Source of the DNA: Clostridia bacterium
GTDB lineage: Bacteria; Bacillota; Clostridia; Christensenellales; Borkfalkiaceae
Reading direction: 5' to 3'
DNA: 64,000 nucleotides
NCBI GenBank assembly: GCA_017468085.1
Contig: JAFUJR010000030.1
Location: 1-64,000 of the forward strand
Position numbers and translations under genes: made by a program
Notes under the pieces: model-generated
Told to the model about the DNA's origin: nothing
What the model saw: the letters and a program-made list of their open reading frames with translations, nothing else
The model's database searches: none
In this document: positions 41,835 to 49,965 of the stretch, in pieces
Position numbering within the stretch: position 1 is the first letter of the stretch
Layout: every line of letters begins with the position of its first letter

Positions 41835-43151
41835 ATGAACAAGAAAACCGTAAAAGACGTAGAAGTTAAAGGCAAAAAAGTCCTCGTTAGATGCGACTTC
41901 AACGTACCTATGAAAGACGGTGTTATCACCGACGAAAACCGTATCATCGGCGCCCTTCCCACCATTAAGTATTTGATGGAACAAGGCGCAAAGGTCATCC
42001 TTTGCTCGCACATGGGCAAGCCCCACAACGTGTTCGACGCAAAGGTTGAACTCAATAAAAAGGAAAAAGGCAAGGTTGCCGCGCTTCCCGAAAGCGAACA
42101 GGCTGCCGCTACCGCAGAATTCCTTGACAAAGCAATGAAAGACGTTAAAAAGCTCTCCCTCGCTCCCGTTGCGGCGCGCTTAAACGAGCTTTTGGACGGC
42201 AAGGTTACCTTCGCTTCCGACGTTATCGGCGAAGACGCAAAAGCGAAAGTTGCGGCTTGCAAAGAAGGCTGCTGCGTACTTCTTGAAAACCTTCGCTTCC
42301 ACAAGGGCGAAGAAAAGAAAACGCCCGAATTTATGCAAGCGCTTGCAAGCTATTGCGAAGTGTACGTCAACGACGCGTTCGGTACGGCGCACCGTTCCCA
42401 CTCCTCTACGGCGGGTATCGTAGAAGAAGGCTTGGTTACGGTTGCGGCTTGCGGTTTCCTTATCGAAAAGGAACTTTCCGTTATGGCAGATACGCTTGAA
42501 AATCCCGAAAGACCTTTCGTAGCTATCCTCGGCGGCGCAAAGGTTGCGGACAAGCTGAACGTTATCTCCAACTTGCTTGAAAAGTGCGACACCCTCGTTA
42601 TCGGCGGCGGTATGGCGTACACCTTCTTGAAAGCAAAGGGCGGCAAAATCGGCACGTCCCTCGTTGACGACGAAAAAATCGATTACTGCCTTGAAATGCT
42701 GAAAAAAGCAGAGAGCCTCGGCAAGACCATTTTGTTGCCCGTAGACACCGTTGCGGCAAAGGAATTCCCCAACCCCATCGACGCACCCATCGAAACGACA
42801 GTCGTTGATTCCATGAACATTCCCGACGATATGATGGGCTTGGATATCGGCCCTGAAACGAGAAAGCTCTTCGCGGACGCAGTTGCAAACGCTAAGTCGG
42901 TTATTTGGAACGGACCTATGGGCGTATTCGAAAACCCCATCCTTGCAGAAGGCACGAAGGCAGTTGCGGCTTCGCTTGCAAACGCTTACGGCAAAGCGAC
43001 CACCATTATCGGCGGCGGCGACAGCGCGGCGGCGGTACAGGTGCTTGGCTACGCAGACAAGATGACCCACATTTCTACGGGCGGCGGCGCTTCCCTCGAA
43101 CTTTTTGAAGGTAAAGTACTTCCCGGTATCGCTTGCCTTAACGACAACTAA
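41835..43151 (+). CDS. pgk: Phosphoglycerate kinase
   Basis: A 438-residue enzyme that moves phosphate from 1,3-bisphosphoglycerate to ADP. The substrate site is [13 protein letters not shown] (17-29), [11 protein letters not shown] and [14 protein letters not shown] follow, and the nucleotide site is [10 protein letters not shown] near the end. It is about 40 residues longer than the usual 395. The extra part (about 66-106), rich in Lys/Glu/Ala, follows SHMGKP and precedes [10 protein letters not shown]. The frame opens at 41814, but AGGAG upstream of the ATG at 41835 and the usual [14 protein letters not shown] start decide it. tpiA and gpmI follow on the same strand. Confidence 0.96.
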   Translation: MNKKTVKDVEVKGKKVLVRCDFNVPMKDGVITDENRIIGALPTIKYLMEQGAKVILCSHMGKPHNVFDAKVELNKKEKGKVAALPESEQAAATAEFLDKAMKDVKKLSLAPVAARLNELLDGKVTFASDVIGEDAKAKVAACKEGCCVLLENLRFHKGEEKKTPEFMQALASYCEVYVNDAFGTAHRSHSSTAGIVEEGLVTVAACGFLIEKELSVMADTLENPERPFVAILGGAKVADKLNVISNLLEKCDTLVIGGGMAYTFLKAKGGKIGTSLVDDEKIDYCLEMLKKAESLGKTILLPVDTVAAKEFPNPIDAPIETTVVDSMNIPDDMMGLDIGPETRKLFADAVANAKSVIWNGPMGVFENPILAEGTKAVAASLANAYGKATTIIGGGDSAAAVQVLGYADKMTHISTGGGASLELFEGKVLPGIACLNDN

Positions 43152-43163
43152 GAAAAGGTATGT

Positions 43164-43186
43164 GAGGGCGGACGAGTTTCGCCCTC
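43164..43186 (+). terminator. Hairpin between pgk and tpiA
   Basis: The 7-bp stem GAGGGCG / CGCCCTC has no T run, so it is more likely an mRNA stability or processing hairpin than a full terminator. Confidence 0.5.
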
Positions 43187-43244
43187 CTGCTATGTTAGAA
43201 TATCAAATTCATTAAAAAAATAATTTACATTAGGAGTTAAAATT

Positions 43245-43991
43245 ATGCGTAAACCCATCATCGCAGGCAACTGGAAAATGAACAACACCGCGTCGCAGGG
43301 CGTAGCGCTCGTCAACGCGATTGCTCCCCTTGTTACGGACGCAAATTGCGACGTAGTCGTATGCGTTCCCGCAATCAATATCCCCGCTATCAGCGAGGCA
43401 ATCAAAGGCACGAACATCAAGCTCGGCGCTGAAAACGTACACTTCGCAGAAAAAGGCGCTTACACGGGCGAAATTTCCGCGGCTATGCTTTTAGAATACG
43501 GCGTAGAATACGTTATTATCGGCCACAGCGAACGCCGTCAATACTTCGGTGAAACGGACGAAACGGTAAACAAGAGAACGCTTACCGCGCTCGCAAACGG
43601 CATCACCCCTATCGTTTGTATCGGCGAATCTTTGGAAGAAAGAGAAACGGGCAAGACGGAAGAAGTGCTTGCTACGCAAATCCACGAAGGTTTGAAGGGC
43701 ATTGAGGACATCACCAAAATCGTCATCGCTTACGAACCCGTTTGGGCAATCGGTACGGGCAAGACGGCTACCGCTCAGCAAGCAAACGAAACCATCGCGT
43801 TCATCCGTAAGACGGTTGGCGAAATGTTCTGCCCTAAGTGCGCGGCGGCTCTCCGCATTCAGTACGGCGGCAGCATGAACGCAGGCAACTGCAAAGAGCT
43901 TATGGCTATGGAAGAAATCGACGGCGGCTTGATCGGCGGCGCTTCCTTGAAAGCTCCTGACTTTGCGGCTATCGTAAACTTCGATAAGTAA
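43245..43991 (+). CDS. tpiA: Triosephosphate isomerase
   Basis: A 248-residue TIM barrel that interconverts dihydroxyacetone phosphate and glyceraldehyde 3-phosphate. The N-terminal AGNWKMN holds the catalytic Lys (K11), IIGHSERR the catalytic His (near 95), AYEPVWAIGTGKTA the Glu (near 165) with the flexible loop, and YGGSMNAGN the phosphate site. Normal length. TTAGGAG lies before the ATG. It is the middle gene of the lower-glycolysis cluster. Confidence 0.97.
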   Translation: MRKPIIAGNWKMNNTASQGVALVNAIAPLVTDANCDVVVCVPAINIPAISEAIKGTNIKLGAENVHFAEKGAYTGEISAAMLLEYGVEYVIIGHSERRQYFGETDETVNKRTLTALANGITPIVCIGESLEERETGKTEEVLATQIHEGLKGIEDITKIVIAYEPVWAIGTGKTATAQQANETIAFIRKTVGEMFCPKCAAALRIQYGGSMNAGNCKELMAMEEIDGGLIGGASLKAPDFAAIVNFDK

Positions 43992-44031
43992 GTTTTATCA
44001 CGGAATTTAGAGGGGGCTTGTCCGCATTCAA

Positions 44032-44045
44032 CGCGTACCTGCCCC
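44032..44045 (+). repeat. Dispersed 14-bp motif (intergenic)
   Basis: Exact CGCGTACCTGCCCC between tpiA and gpmI, preceded by TTCAA as at 33379 and 34015. Confidence 0.8.
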
Positions 44046-44078
44046 CACCATTTTGTTAATAAATGTATTTTTGGCAAC

Positions 44079-44188
44079 GCAGAGATGCAAGCAAGACAAG
44101 GCGTTGTAGCGCACCGCAGGGAGTTTACTTCCCGTAAATGAGCAAGGCGCGCGAAGCGACAACGAAGTATTGCGAAGTATATATGGGT
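44079..44188. repeat. Intergenic repeat element, family B (copy 2)
   Basis: It begins GCAGAGATGCAAGCAAGACA, has the central GGAGTTTACTTCCCGTAAAT and ends GCGAAGTATATATGGG. The blocks run in the same order as at 41215-41337. It fills most of the tpiA-gpmI gap. Confidence 0.6.
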
Positions 44189-44204
44189 TGCAATAGGAGT
44201 AAAT

Positions 44205-45776
44205 ATGAGAAAACCTTATGCCATTATAATTATGGACGGTTACGGCATCAATCCCTCTAACGTCGGCAACGCCATCGAAGCGGACGGCAGTAAATATGTG
44301 AAAGCATTGCAGAAAAACTACCCCTCCGCACAGCTTGGCGCAAGCGGTATGTCGGTAGGTCTTCCCGACGGTCAGATGGGCAACAGCGAGGTTGGGCACC
44401 TCAACATCGGCGCAGGCAGAATCGTCTACCAAGACCTTACCAAAATCACGAAAGATATTAGAAACGGCGAATTCTTTAAAAACGCGGAATTGCTCCGCGC
44501 AATGCACGCCGCAAAAGAAAACGGCAAGAAACTCCATCTCTACGGTTTGGTTTCTACGGGCGGCGTACACAGCCATACCGAGCACCTCTACGCGCTTATC
44601 GAAATGGCGAAAAACGAGGGATTGGAAAACGTTTACGTGCACGCCTTTACGGACGGGCGCGACGTGGCACCCACCTCGGGCGCAGATTTCCTCAAAGATT
44701 TACAAGCGAAGATGGACGAGCTCGGCTTTGGTAAAATCGCTTCCGTATGCGGCAGATATTACGCAATGGACCGCGACAACAACTGGGACAGAGAAGAAAA
44801 GGCGTACGATATGCTCACGCTCGGCACGGGCGTACAATTTGAAGGCACGGCGGAAGAAGCGGCAAACGCGTCCTATGCAAACGGCGTAACGGACGAGTTT
44901 ATCCTGCCCACCAACCTCACGAAGAACGGTAAGCCCGTTGCGCTCATCGGCGCAGGCGACAGCATTATCTGCTTCAACTTCCGTCCTGACAGAGCAAGAC
45001 AAATTTCGAGAATGTTCTCGCAAGAGGTTTTCCCTTTCGTAGACGCAAAGACGGGCGCGACGCTCGGTTTTGAAAGAAAGACGGGCTTCCTTGCCCCCAC
45101 CTACGTTGGGTTTGCAGTGTACGATTCCTCCTTTAAAAACGTCGGCGTGGCGTTCCCGCCCGATGAAATCACCAACACGCTCCCTCAGTATATTGCGTCG
45201 CTCGGCTTGAAACAGCTTCACATCGCGGAAACGGAAAAATATGCGCACGTAACCTTCTTCTTCAATGCGAAACTTGAACCTCCCGTTGAGGGAGAAACGC
45301 GTATCGTTATCCCCTCCCCGAAGGTAGCGACCTACGATTTACAACCCGAAATGAGCGCATATCCCGTAACCGAAAAGGTTTTGGAGGAGCTTGACAAGGG
45401 CGAGTACGACGTCGTGATTTTAAACTTTGCAAACTGCGACATGGTCGGACATACGGGCGTTATGGACGCGGCGGTAAAAGCCGTACACGCGGTTGACGAG
45501 TGCGTGAAGAAGGTAACGGACAAGATTTTGGCAATGGGCGGAAGCGCGCTTGTAACCGCAGACCACGGCAACGCAGACCAAATGCTTGCGGACGACGGCG
45601 TCGGCGCGTTCACGCAACACACCACCTTCCCCGTACCCGTTATTTTGGTTTCGGAAGAATACAAAAACGTTACCCTCCGCGAAGACGGCGTTTTGGCAGA
45701 CCTTGCGCCCACCTTGCTCGACATGATGAACCTTGAAAAGCCCCAAGAAATGACGGGGAAGAGCTTAATTAAATAA
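44205..45776 (+). CDS. gpmI: 2,3-bisphosphoglycerate-independent phosphoglycerate mutase
   Basis: A 523-residue manganese-dependent enzyme that interconverts 3- and 2-phosphoglycerate. The alkaline-phosphatase-fold metal residues begin with IIIMDGYG (6-13). The phosphoserine nucleophile is in DGQMGNSEVGHLNIGAGR (S62-type Ser), and VTADHGNADQM near the end provides metal ligands. It is slightly longer than the usual 510. AGGAG lies before the ATG. It follows tpiA after a 213-base gap holding repeat B and a copy of the 14-bp motif, so it may have its own promoter. Confidence 0.97.
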   Translation: MRKPYAIIIMDGYGINPSNVGNAIEADGSKYVKALQKNYPSAQLGASGMSVGLPDGQMGNSEVGHLNIGAGRIVYQDLTKITKDIRNGEFFKNAELLRAMHAAKENGKKLHLYGLVSTGGVHSHTEHLYALIEMAKNEGLENVYVHAFTDGRDVAPTSGADFLKDLQAKMDELGFGKIASVCGRYYAMDRDNNWDREEKAYDMLTLGTGVQFEGTAEEAANASYANGVTDEFILPTNLTKNGKPVALIGAGDSIICFNFRPDRARQISRMFSQEVFPFVDAKTGATLGFERKTGFLAPTYVGFAVYDSSFKNVGVAFPPDEITNTLPQYIASLGLKQLHIAETEKYAHVTFFFNAKLEPPVEGETRIVIPSPKVATYDLQPEMSAYPVTEKVLEELDKGEYDVVILNFANCDMVGHTGVMDAAVKAVHAVDECVKKVTDKILAMGGSALVTADHGNADQMLADDGVGAFTQHTTFPVPVILVSEEYKNVTLREDGVLADLAPTLLDMMNLEKPQEMTGKSLIK

Positions 45777-45857
45777 GAAAACGCGGGCGGAGCGCGGCAT
45801 TTTTGCTCTCTGCCCCGTTAAATTGCAAAAAAAAGATAAAATCACCTTGAAAAATAG

Positions 45858-45886
45858 TTGCGATATTCTTTTTTGTATGCTATAAT
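45858..45886 (+). promoter_or_regulatory. Promoter of secG
   Basis: TTGCGA (45858-45863), 17 bases, TATAAT (45881-45886). Confidence 0.8.
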
Positions 45887-45950
45887 TGATAGGTACTTTT
45901 ATGAAACGGACGGATTTTTTGCCGTCAAAACGGAAAAGAGGAATAACACT

Positions 45951-46259
45951 ATGTTGAATTTGGTAAACTTATTAGTACCCACCGACGGTAATTTATTATA
46001 CGTCTACCGTACGCTTAGTATCGTATTGATTGCTCTTATGGCGCTTTCCGCAATTGCGATTATCATACTCATTTTGTTGCAACCCAGCAACTCCTCGGGT
46101 ATCGACGCACTCGGCGGTTCCAGCGAAACCTTCTTCGGTAAGAACAAGGGCAAATCTATCGAAGCAAAAATGAAGAAATGGACTTGGATCTGCTTGGCGA
46201 TCCTCGCCGTTCTTTCTATTATCTTCTTCATTTTGCAAATCGACTCCCTTTGGGTCTAA
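45951..46259 (+). CDS. secG: Protein translocase subunit SecG
   Basis: A 102-residue protein with two membrane helices (about 18-43 and 77-98), joined by a loop with the family's LQPSNSSGIDALGGSSETFFGKNKGKS. SecG assists SecYE in protein export across the plasma membrane. A longer frame opens at 45858 but lies over the promoter. The ATG at 45951 has AGAGG ten bases upstream and follows the -10 by about 65 bases. secG-rnr-smpB is a conserved Bacillota order. A terminator separates it from rnr. Confidence 0.94.
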   Translation: MLNLVNLLVPTDGNLLYVYRTLSIVLIALMALSAIAIIILILLQPSNSSGIDALGGSSETFFGKNKGKSIEAKMKKWTWICLAILAVLSIIFFILQIDSLWV

Positions 46260-46277
46260 TCCTTTTAGGATACTATC

Positions 46278-46308
46278 GGCGGCTTTCCCTATAAAGCCGC
46301 CTTTTTTC
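46278..46308 (+). terminator. Terminator between secG and rnr
   Basis: The stem GGCGGCTTT / AAAGCCGCC (46278-46301) is followed by six T. Read-through would be needed if rnr has no promoter of its own. Confidence 0.85.
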
Positions 46309-46336
46309 TTTCTTTATTCCCCACGAGGTCAAACCT

Positions 46337-48496
46337 ATGAGCGCAAGAGAAAAATTGCTTGAAGCGTTTCTTGACGGAACGCTTGCAAAACGGAATATTT
46401 TGGAAATTTGCAAACTCTTGCAAATCCCCTACCGTGAAAAAAACCGCGTCGCCGAACTTTTAGACAAGCTGTGCGCGGAAGGTTTATTATACCAAAACGA
46501 CGGGGGCAGGTATGGAACGATTGAACAATTAGGGCTTTTGAAAGGCGTTTTAACGGGTAACGAGCGAGGCTTTGCCTTCTTCACGCCCGAAAACAACCAA
46601 CGCTTTGAAAACGATTTGTTCATTTCTCATAAAAACCTTTGCGGCGCGCTCCACGGCGACACCGTGCTTGTAGAGCGCGTTTTTGAACGCAGCGACGACG
46701 AGTGCAAGGTCGTCAAAATCTTAGAACGCGGACTCACGCAGGTGGTGGGCGTATTCCGTCGCAACAAAAAATCGGGCTATCTTATCCCCGACGAAAAGCG
46801 TTACGCGACGGAAATTTATATCCCCCTTTCTACCTGCTTTAATATCCCCACGGGGGTAAAGGCGGTGGCAAAAATCACCTCTTACCCCTACGGCAAAGCG
46901 CCGGGCGGCGAAATTATAGAGGTGCTTGGCGAGGAGGACGATTTCTTTGCCGAAGAGCTTTCTATCATTCGTTCGTATAACCTGCGCGAGGAATTCCCCT
47001 CCGCCGTAGAAAAAGAAGCGAACAAGCAAGCCAACCGCAAAATCACGGACGAAGACGTTCGCGCACGCAGAGATTTCCGAAATAAACTTATCGTTACCAT
47101 CGACGGCGAGGACACGCGCGACATCGACGACGCCATTTCCTTGGAAAAAGATGGCGAGGATTACCTTTTGGGCGTGCATATCGCGGACGTAACCCACTAC
47201 GTGGGCTATCGTTCCCTTTTGGACGAAGAAGCGCTTGAACGCGGTACGAGCGTTTATTTCCCTGACCGCGTTTTGCCCATGCTCCCCCGTGCCTTATCCA
47301 ACGGCATTTGTTCCTTAAACGAGGGCGAGGATAGGCTCACCCTTTCCTGTTTGATGCGCGTCAATAAAAAAGGCGTGGTTACAAGCAGTGAAATTGTGGA
47401 AGGGGTCATTCGTTCCGCACACAAAATGACGTACACGGAAGTTACGGCAATCCTTGACGGCGACGAAAAAATTACGCAAAAATACGCTGACGTCGCGGAC
47501 ATGGTATTCCTCTTTAAGGAATTGACGGATATTTTACTGACCATGCGCGATAAAAAAGGAAGCATTTCCTTGGACGTGAAGGAAGCGAAAATTATCCTTG
47601 ACGGCGACGAAATCAAAATTCCCGATTATCAGCGCGTTTTCGCTTACCAAATCATCGAAGCGTTTATGGTGCTCGCCAACGAAACGGTTGCCGAATATAT
47701 GCACGGCATCGAAGCGCCCTTCGTTTATCGCATACACGAAAAACCCAACGAGGAAAAGGCAACGACCTTCCGCGCCTTTGCGCAAACGCTCGGTTTAAAC
47801 GCCCGTTTTTCGGTGGACGACGTCAAGCCTTACGATTATCAAAAGCTGTTAAAATCTGCGGAGGGTCTGCCGACCTATTCCGTGCTCAATCGCGTCATGC
47901 TCCGCTCTATGCAAAAGGCGAGATATTCCCCCGAAAATTTGGGGCATTTCGGCTTGGCGAGCGGCTGTTATTGCCACTTCACGTCCCCCATTCGCCGCTA
48001 CCCCGACCTGTGCATACACCGTATCATCAAAGAGGTGATAAACGGCGGCTATGCGCGCGCGTTGGAGGTTTACGGCGGGTTTGTAGAACGCGCCGCAGAC
48101 CAATCCTCGGATAGGGAACGGAAAGCGACGGACGCCGAGCGCGACGTGGACGATTTGTATATGACGATGTATATGAGCGAACGCATCGGGGAAGAATACG
48201 ACGCCGTGATTTCGGGCGTAACGTCCTTTGGGCTGTTTGCCGAGCTTCCCAACACCGTCGAAGGATTTATCCCCATGGAAAGTTTGTACGGCACGTATAA
48301 ATACGACGCGGATAGATTTTGCATCGTCGGGGAGCACGGCGTTTATTCTATCGGGGAAGAGATCCGCATAAAAGTAATTGACGTAGATTTTTACAGACGG
48401 CGGACGGAATTTCAGCTTTTAAACAAAAAACAAGCGGACAGGTACGCGTTGAATGAAAATGCAGAGGTGAAAAATGAAAGTAATCGCAACGAATAA
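46337..48496 (+). CDS. rnr: Ribonuclease R
   Basis: A 719-residue 3'-to-5' exoribonuclease of the RNB family that degrades structured RNA and takes part in trans-translation quality control. An N-terminal winged helix is followed by cold-shock domains, then the catalytic RNB domain with TIDGEDTRDIDDAISLE (about 252-268; metal-binding Asp cluster) and HFTSPIRRYPDLCIHR near 560. A C-terminal S1 domain begins YDAVISGVTSFGLF. Its 3' end overlaps smpB by 23 bases. Near its C-terminus a near copy of the dispersed motif encodes DRYALNE. Confidence 0.96.
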   Translation: MSAREKLLEAFLDGTLAKRNILEICKLLQIPYREKNRVAELLDKLCAEGLLYQNDGGRYGTIEQLGLLKGVLTGNERGFAFFTPENNQRFENDLFISHKNLCGALHGDTVLVERVFERSDDECKVVKILERGLTQVVGVFRRNKKSGYLIPDEKRYATEIYIPLSTCFNIPTGVKAVAKITSYPYGKAPGGEIIEVLGEEDDFFAEELSIIRSYNLREEFPSAVEKEANKQANRKITDEDVRARRDFRNKLIVTIDGEDTRDIDDAISLEKDGEDYLLGVHIADVTHYVGYRSLLDEEALERGTSVYFPDRVLPMLPRALSNGICSLNEGEDRLTLSCLMRVNKKGVVTSSEIVEGVIRSAHKMTYTEVTAILDGDEKITQKYADVADMVFLFKELTDILLTMRDKKGSISLDVKEAKIILDGDEIKIPDYQRVFAYQIIEAFMVLANETVAEYMHGIEAPFVYRIHEKPNEEKATTFRAFAQTLGLNARFSVDDVKPYDYQKLLKSAEGLPTYSVLNRVMLRSMQKARYSPENLGHFGLASGCYCHFTSPIRRYPDLCIHRIIKEVINGGYARALEVYGGFVERAADQSSDRERKATDAERDVDDLYMTMYMSERIGEEYDAVISGVTSFGLFAELPNTVEGFIPMESLYGTYKYDADRFCIVGEHGVYSIGEEIRIKVIDVDFYRRRTEFQLLNKKQADRYALNENAEVKNESNRNE

Positions 48497-48926
48497 AAGC
48501 GCTTCATTCGAGTATTTTATCGAGGAAAAATACGAGGCGGGGATCGTTTTGGAAGGCAACGAAATTAAGTCGTTGCGCGCGGGCAACGTGAATATGAACG
48601 ATAGTTTTTGCTTCGTGCGCGGTAACGACGTTTCCGTCAAAAATATGCACATCGCCTTTTACGATAAATCGGACGGCTTTGCGCACAAGGATACCCGTCG
48701 GGACAGGAAGCTTCTCTTGCATAAGAGCGAGATCGCCAAAATTGCAGGTAAAATCAACCGTCAAGGCTATACGCTCGTTCCGTTGAAATTATATTTTAAG
48801 GACGCCTTAATTAAAATGGAAGTGGCGCTTTGTCGAGGCAAGCATACCTACGACAAGAAGAAATCTATTGCAGATAGGGATATAAAACGTTCTGTGGATA
48901 GAGAAATCAAAAACGCAGGTTTTTAA
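48474..48926 (+). CDS. smpB: SsrA-binding protein SmpB
   Basis: A 150-residue basic protein that brings tmRNA to stalled ribosomes. The core EKYEAGIVLEGNEIKSLRAG and RDRKLLLHKSEIAKI are family signatures, and the lysine-rich C-terminal tail (DKKKSIADRDIKRSVDREIK) enters the mRNA channel. It overlaps rnr by 23 bases, with GAGGTG before the ATG inside the rnr end. The tmRNA gene, often next to smpB, is not in this window. A terminator follows. Confidence 0.97.
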   Translation: MKVIATNKSASFEYFIEEKYEAGIVLEGNEIKSLRAGNVNMNDSFCFVRGNDVSVKNMHIAFYDKSDGFAHKDTRRDRKLLLHKSEIAKIAGKINRQGYTLVPLKLYFKDALIKMEVALCRGKHTYDKKKSIADRDIKRSVDREIKNAGF

Positions 48927-48941
48927 ATTTAATTTCACCCA

Positions 48942-48970
48942 AAAACGCGCCAAACGGCGCGTTTTTTATC
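48942..48970 (+). terminator. Terminator after smpB
   Basis: The stem AACGCGCC / GGCGCGTT with a four-base loop, followed by TTTTT. Confidence 0.88.
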
Positions 48971-48985
48971 CACATTTATATCTTT

Positions 48986-49657
48986 TTATCTCTGCGACGG
49001 AAAACAAACCCGTTTTCTCGTTTCCACCAAATGATATTCCTTTCGGTTTTTCAGCTCGAAAAATACGGGACTTTTGGGGGAAGCAAATACCAATTCGCCC
49101 GTGGGCTCGGCAAGCATACAATACCCTTGCGCACACAGAAGAACGGGTAATCCGCAACGGAATGCATACGCGCGGAGAAGCACCGATTGCAAACCGTCCG
49201 TAACACGACCAAACGGACAAACGATAAAATCGCACCCACAGCGAGAAAGCGCCTCTGCGTTTTCCGCAAAGAACAAGTCCTCCGCTACGACAACCCCCAT
49301 TTTCCCCTGCTCCGTATCGTATATTTTCAACGCCGCGCCGCACCCGATATCCCCGTCTAACGCGTGCAGCATATCCGAAACGCCAAGCAATTTCCCCTTT
49401 TCCGCCACCACGGCAGATTTGCGCTTGATACCGCGCGTATCCGTAATGCAACCGCTTATCACGACGTTTTTACCCGATTTGGAAAGGAGCGCTACGTCCG
49501 CAAAAAAATCGCTTTCGCCTTTGAGCTCCTTTTCATAGCTCACCTCTCCCACGCCGTCGAAACCGAACAATAATAGGTCGGCGCGTTCCCCGTCGCACGG
49601 CGCGTTTCCCTCCTTAAATGCGCGTAACGTGCCGCGCGAAACAAACCCAATCCGCAT
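48986..49657 (-). CDS. Nitrilase-fold protein lacking the catalytic cysteine
   Basis: A 223-residue protein of the carbon-nitrogen hydrolase fold (GKMGVVVAEDLFFAENAEAL, then CGCDFIVCPFG). In active nitrilase-type amidases the strand before this helix carries the nucleophilic Cys (ICxDLRFPE); here it is A125 in VVVAEDLFF. The catalytic Lys of the preceding motif also appears missing (GKLLGVSDMLHA, 88-99). It is shorter than the usual 260-300 residues. It may be a binding protein or a decaying gene; the frame is intact. GGGAGGG five bases before the ATG at 49657 supports the start. No partner gene is adjacent. Confidence 0.7.
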   Translation of the reverse strand: MRIGFVSRGTLRAFKEGNAPCDGERADLLLFGFDGVGEVSYEKELKGESDFFADVALLSKSGKNVVISGCITDTRGIKRKSAVVAEKGKLLGVSDMLHALDGDIGCGAALKIYDTEQGKMGVVVAEDLFFAENAEALSRCGCDFIVCPFGRVTDGLQSVLLRAYAFRCGLPVLLCAQGYCMLAEPTGELVFASPKSPVFFELKNRKEYHLVETRKRVCFPSQR

Positions 49658-49828
49658 ATTCCCTCCCTGCCAATACCGTAAATAAGCCAAACCCGCTTTT
49701 GGGGTAGTTCCTTTTTTCCTTTACCTTATAGTATATCCGTTTCTCTTAGAAAAGGTTACAATTTCTGCGTTTGGCGCGTAGTATATCTTATCAGCGGTTT
49801 GGCTATACTTTACAGTAGGAGGTGGCGT

Positions 49829-49918
49829 ATGTTTTGGATTGGACTTGGTGTAGGCGTAATACTCGGCGGAAATCTTGGCGTCATTATTATGGCGTTGTTT
49901 CAATCGAATAAAAATTAA
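49829..49918 (+). CDS. 29-residue single-helix membrane peptide (DUF3789-like)
   Basis: A 29-residue peptide, MFWIGLGVGVILGGNLGVII followed by MALFQSNKN. It is one hydrophobic, glycine-rich helix with a short polar end. AGGAGG six bases before the ATG is one of the best ribosome binding sites in the window, and a terminator follows immediately, so the gene looks complete. Size and sequence resemble DUF3789 peptides, common in clostridia and their phages, function unknown. A TATACT lies at 49804-49809 as a possible -10. It is not in the usual annotation range because of its size. Confidence 0.75.
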   Translation: MFWIGLGVGVILGGNLGVIIMALFQSNKN

Positions 49919-49946
49919 CACGGCGGTGCATTACCGCCGTGTTTTG
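49918..49946 (+). terminator. Terminator after the 29-residue gene
   Basis: The stem ACACGGCGG / CCGCCGTGT with a seven-base loop, followed by TTTGCTTG. It may also serve the sugar kinase-like gene from the other side. Confidence 0.8.
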
Positions 49947-49965
49947 CTTGTATATTTTCCGTTAC

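Noticed and set aside
42180..43070. A 296-codon minus-strand frame opposite pgk
   Set aside because: Shadow of a highly conserved gene, with no start signal and skewed Arg/His/Phe content.
46494..46515. GGGGGCAGGTATGG in rnr as a further dispersed-motif copy
   Set aside because: It matches only the left part, and the peptide (GGRYG) is typical of RNase R, so codon coincidence is likely.
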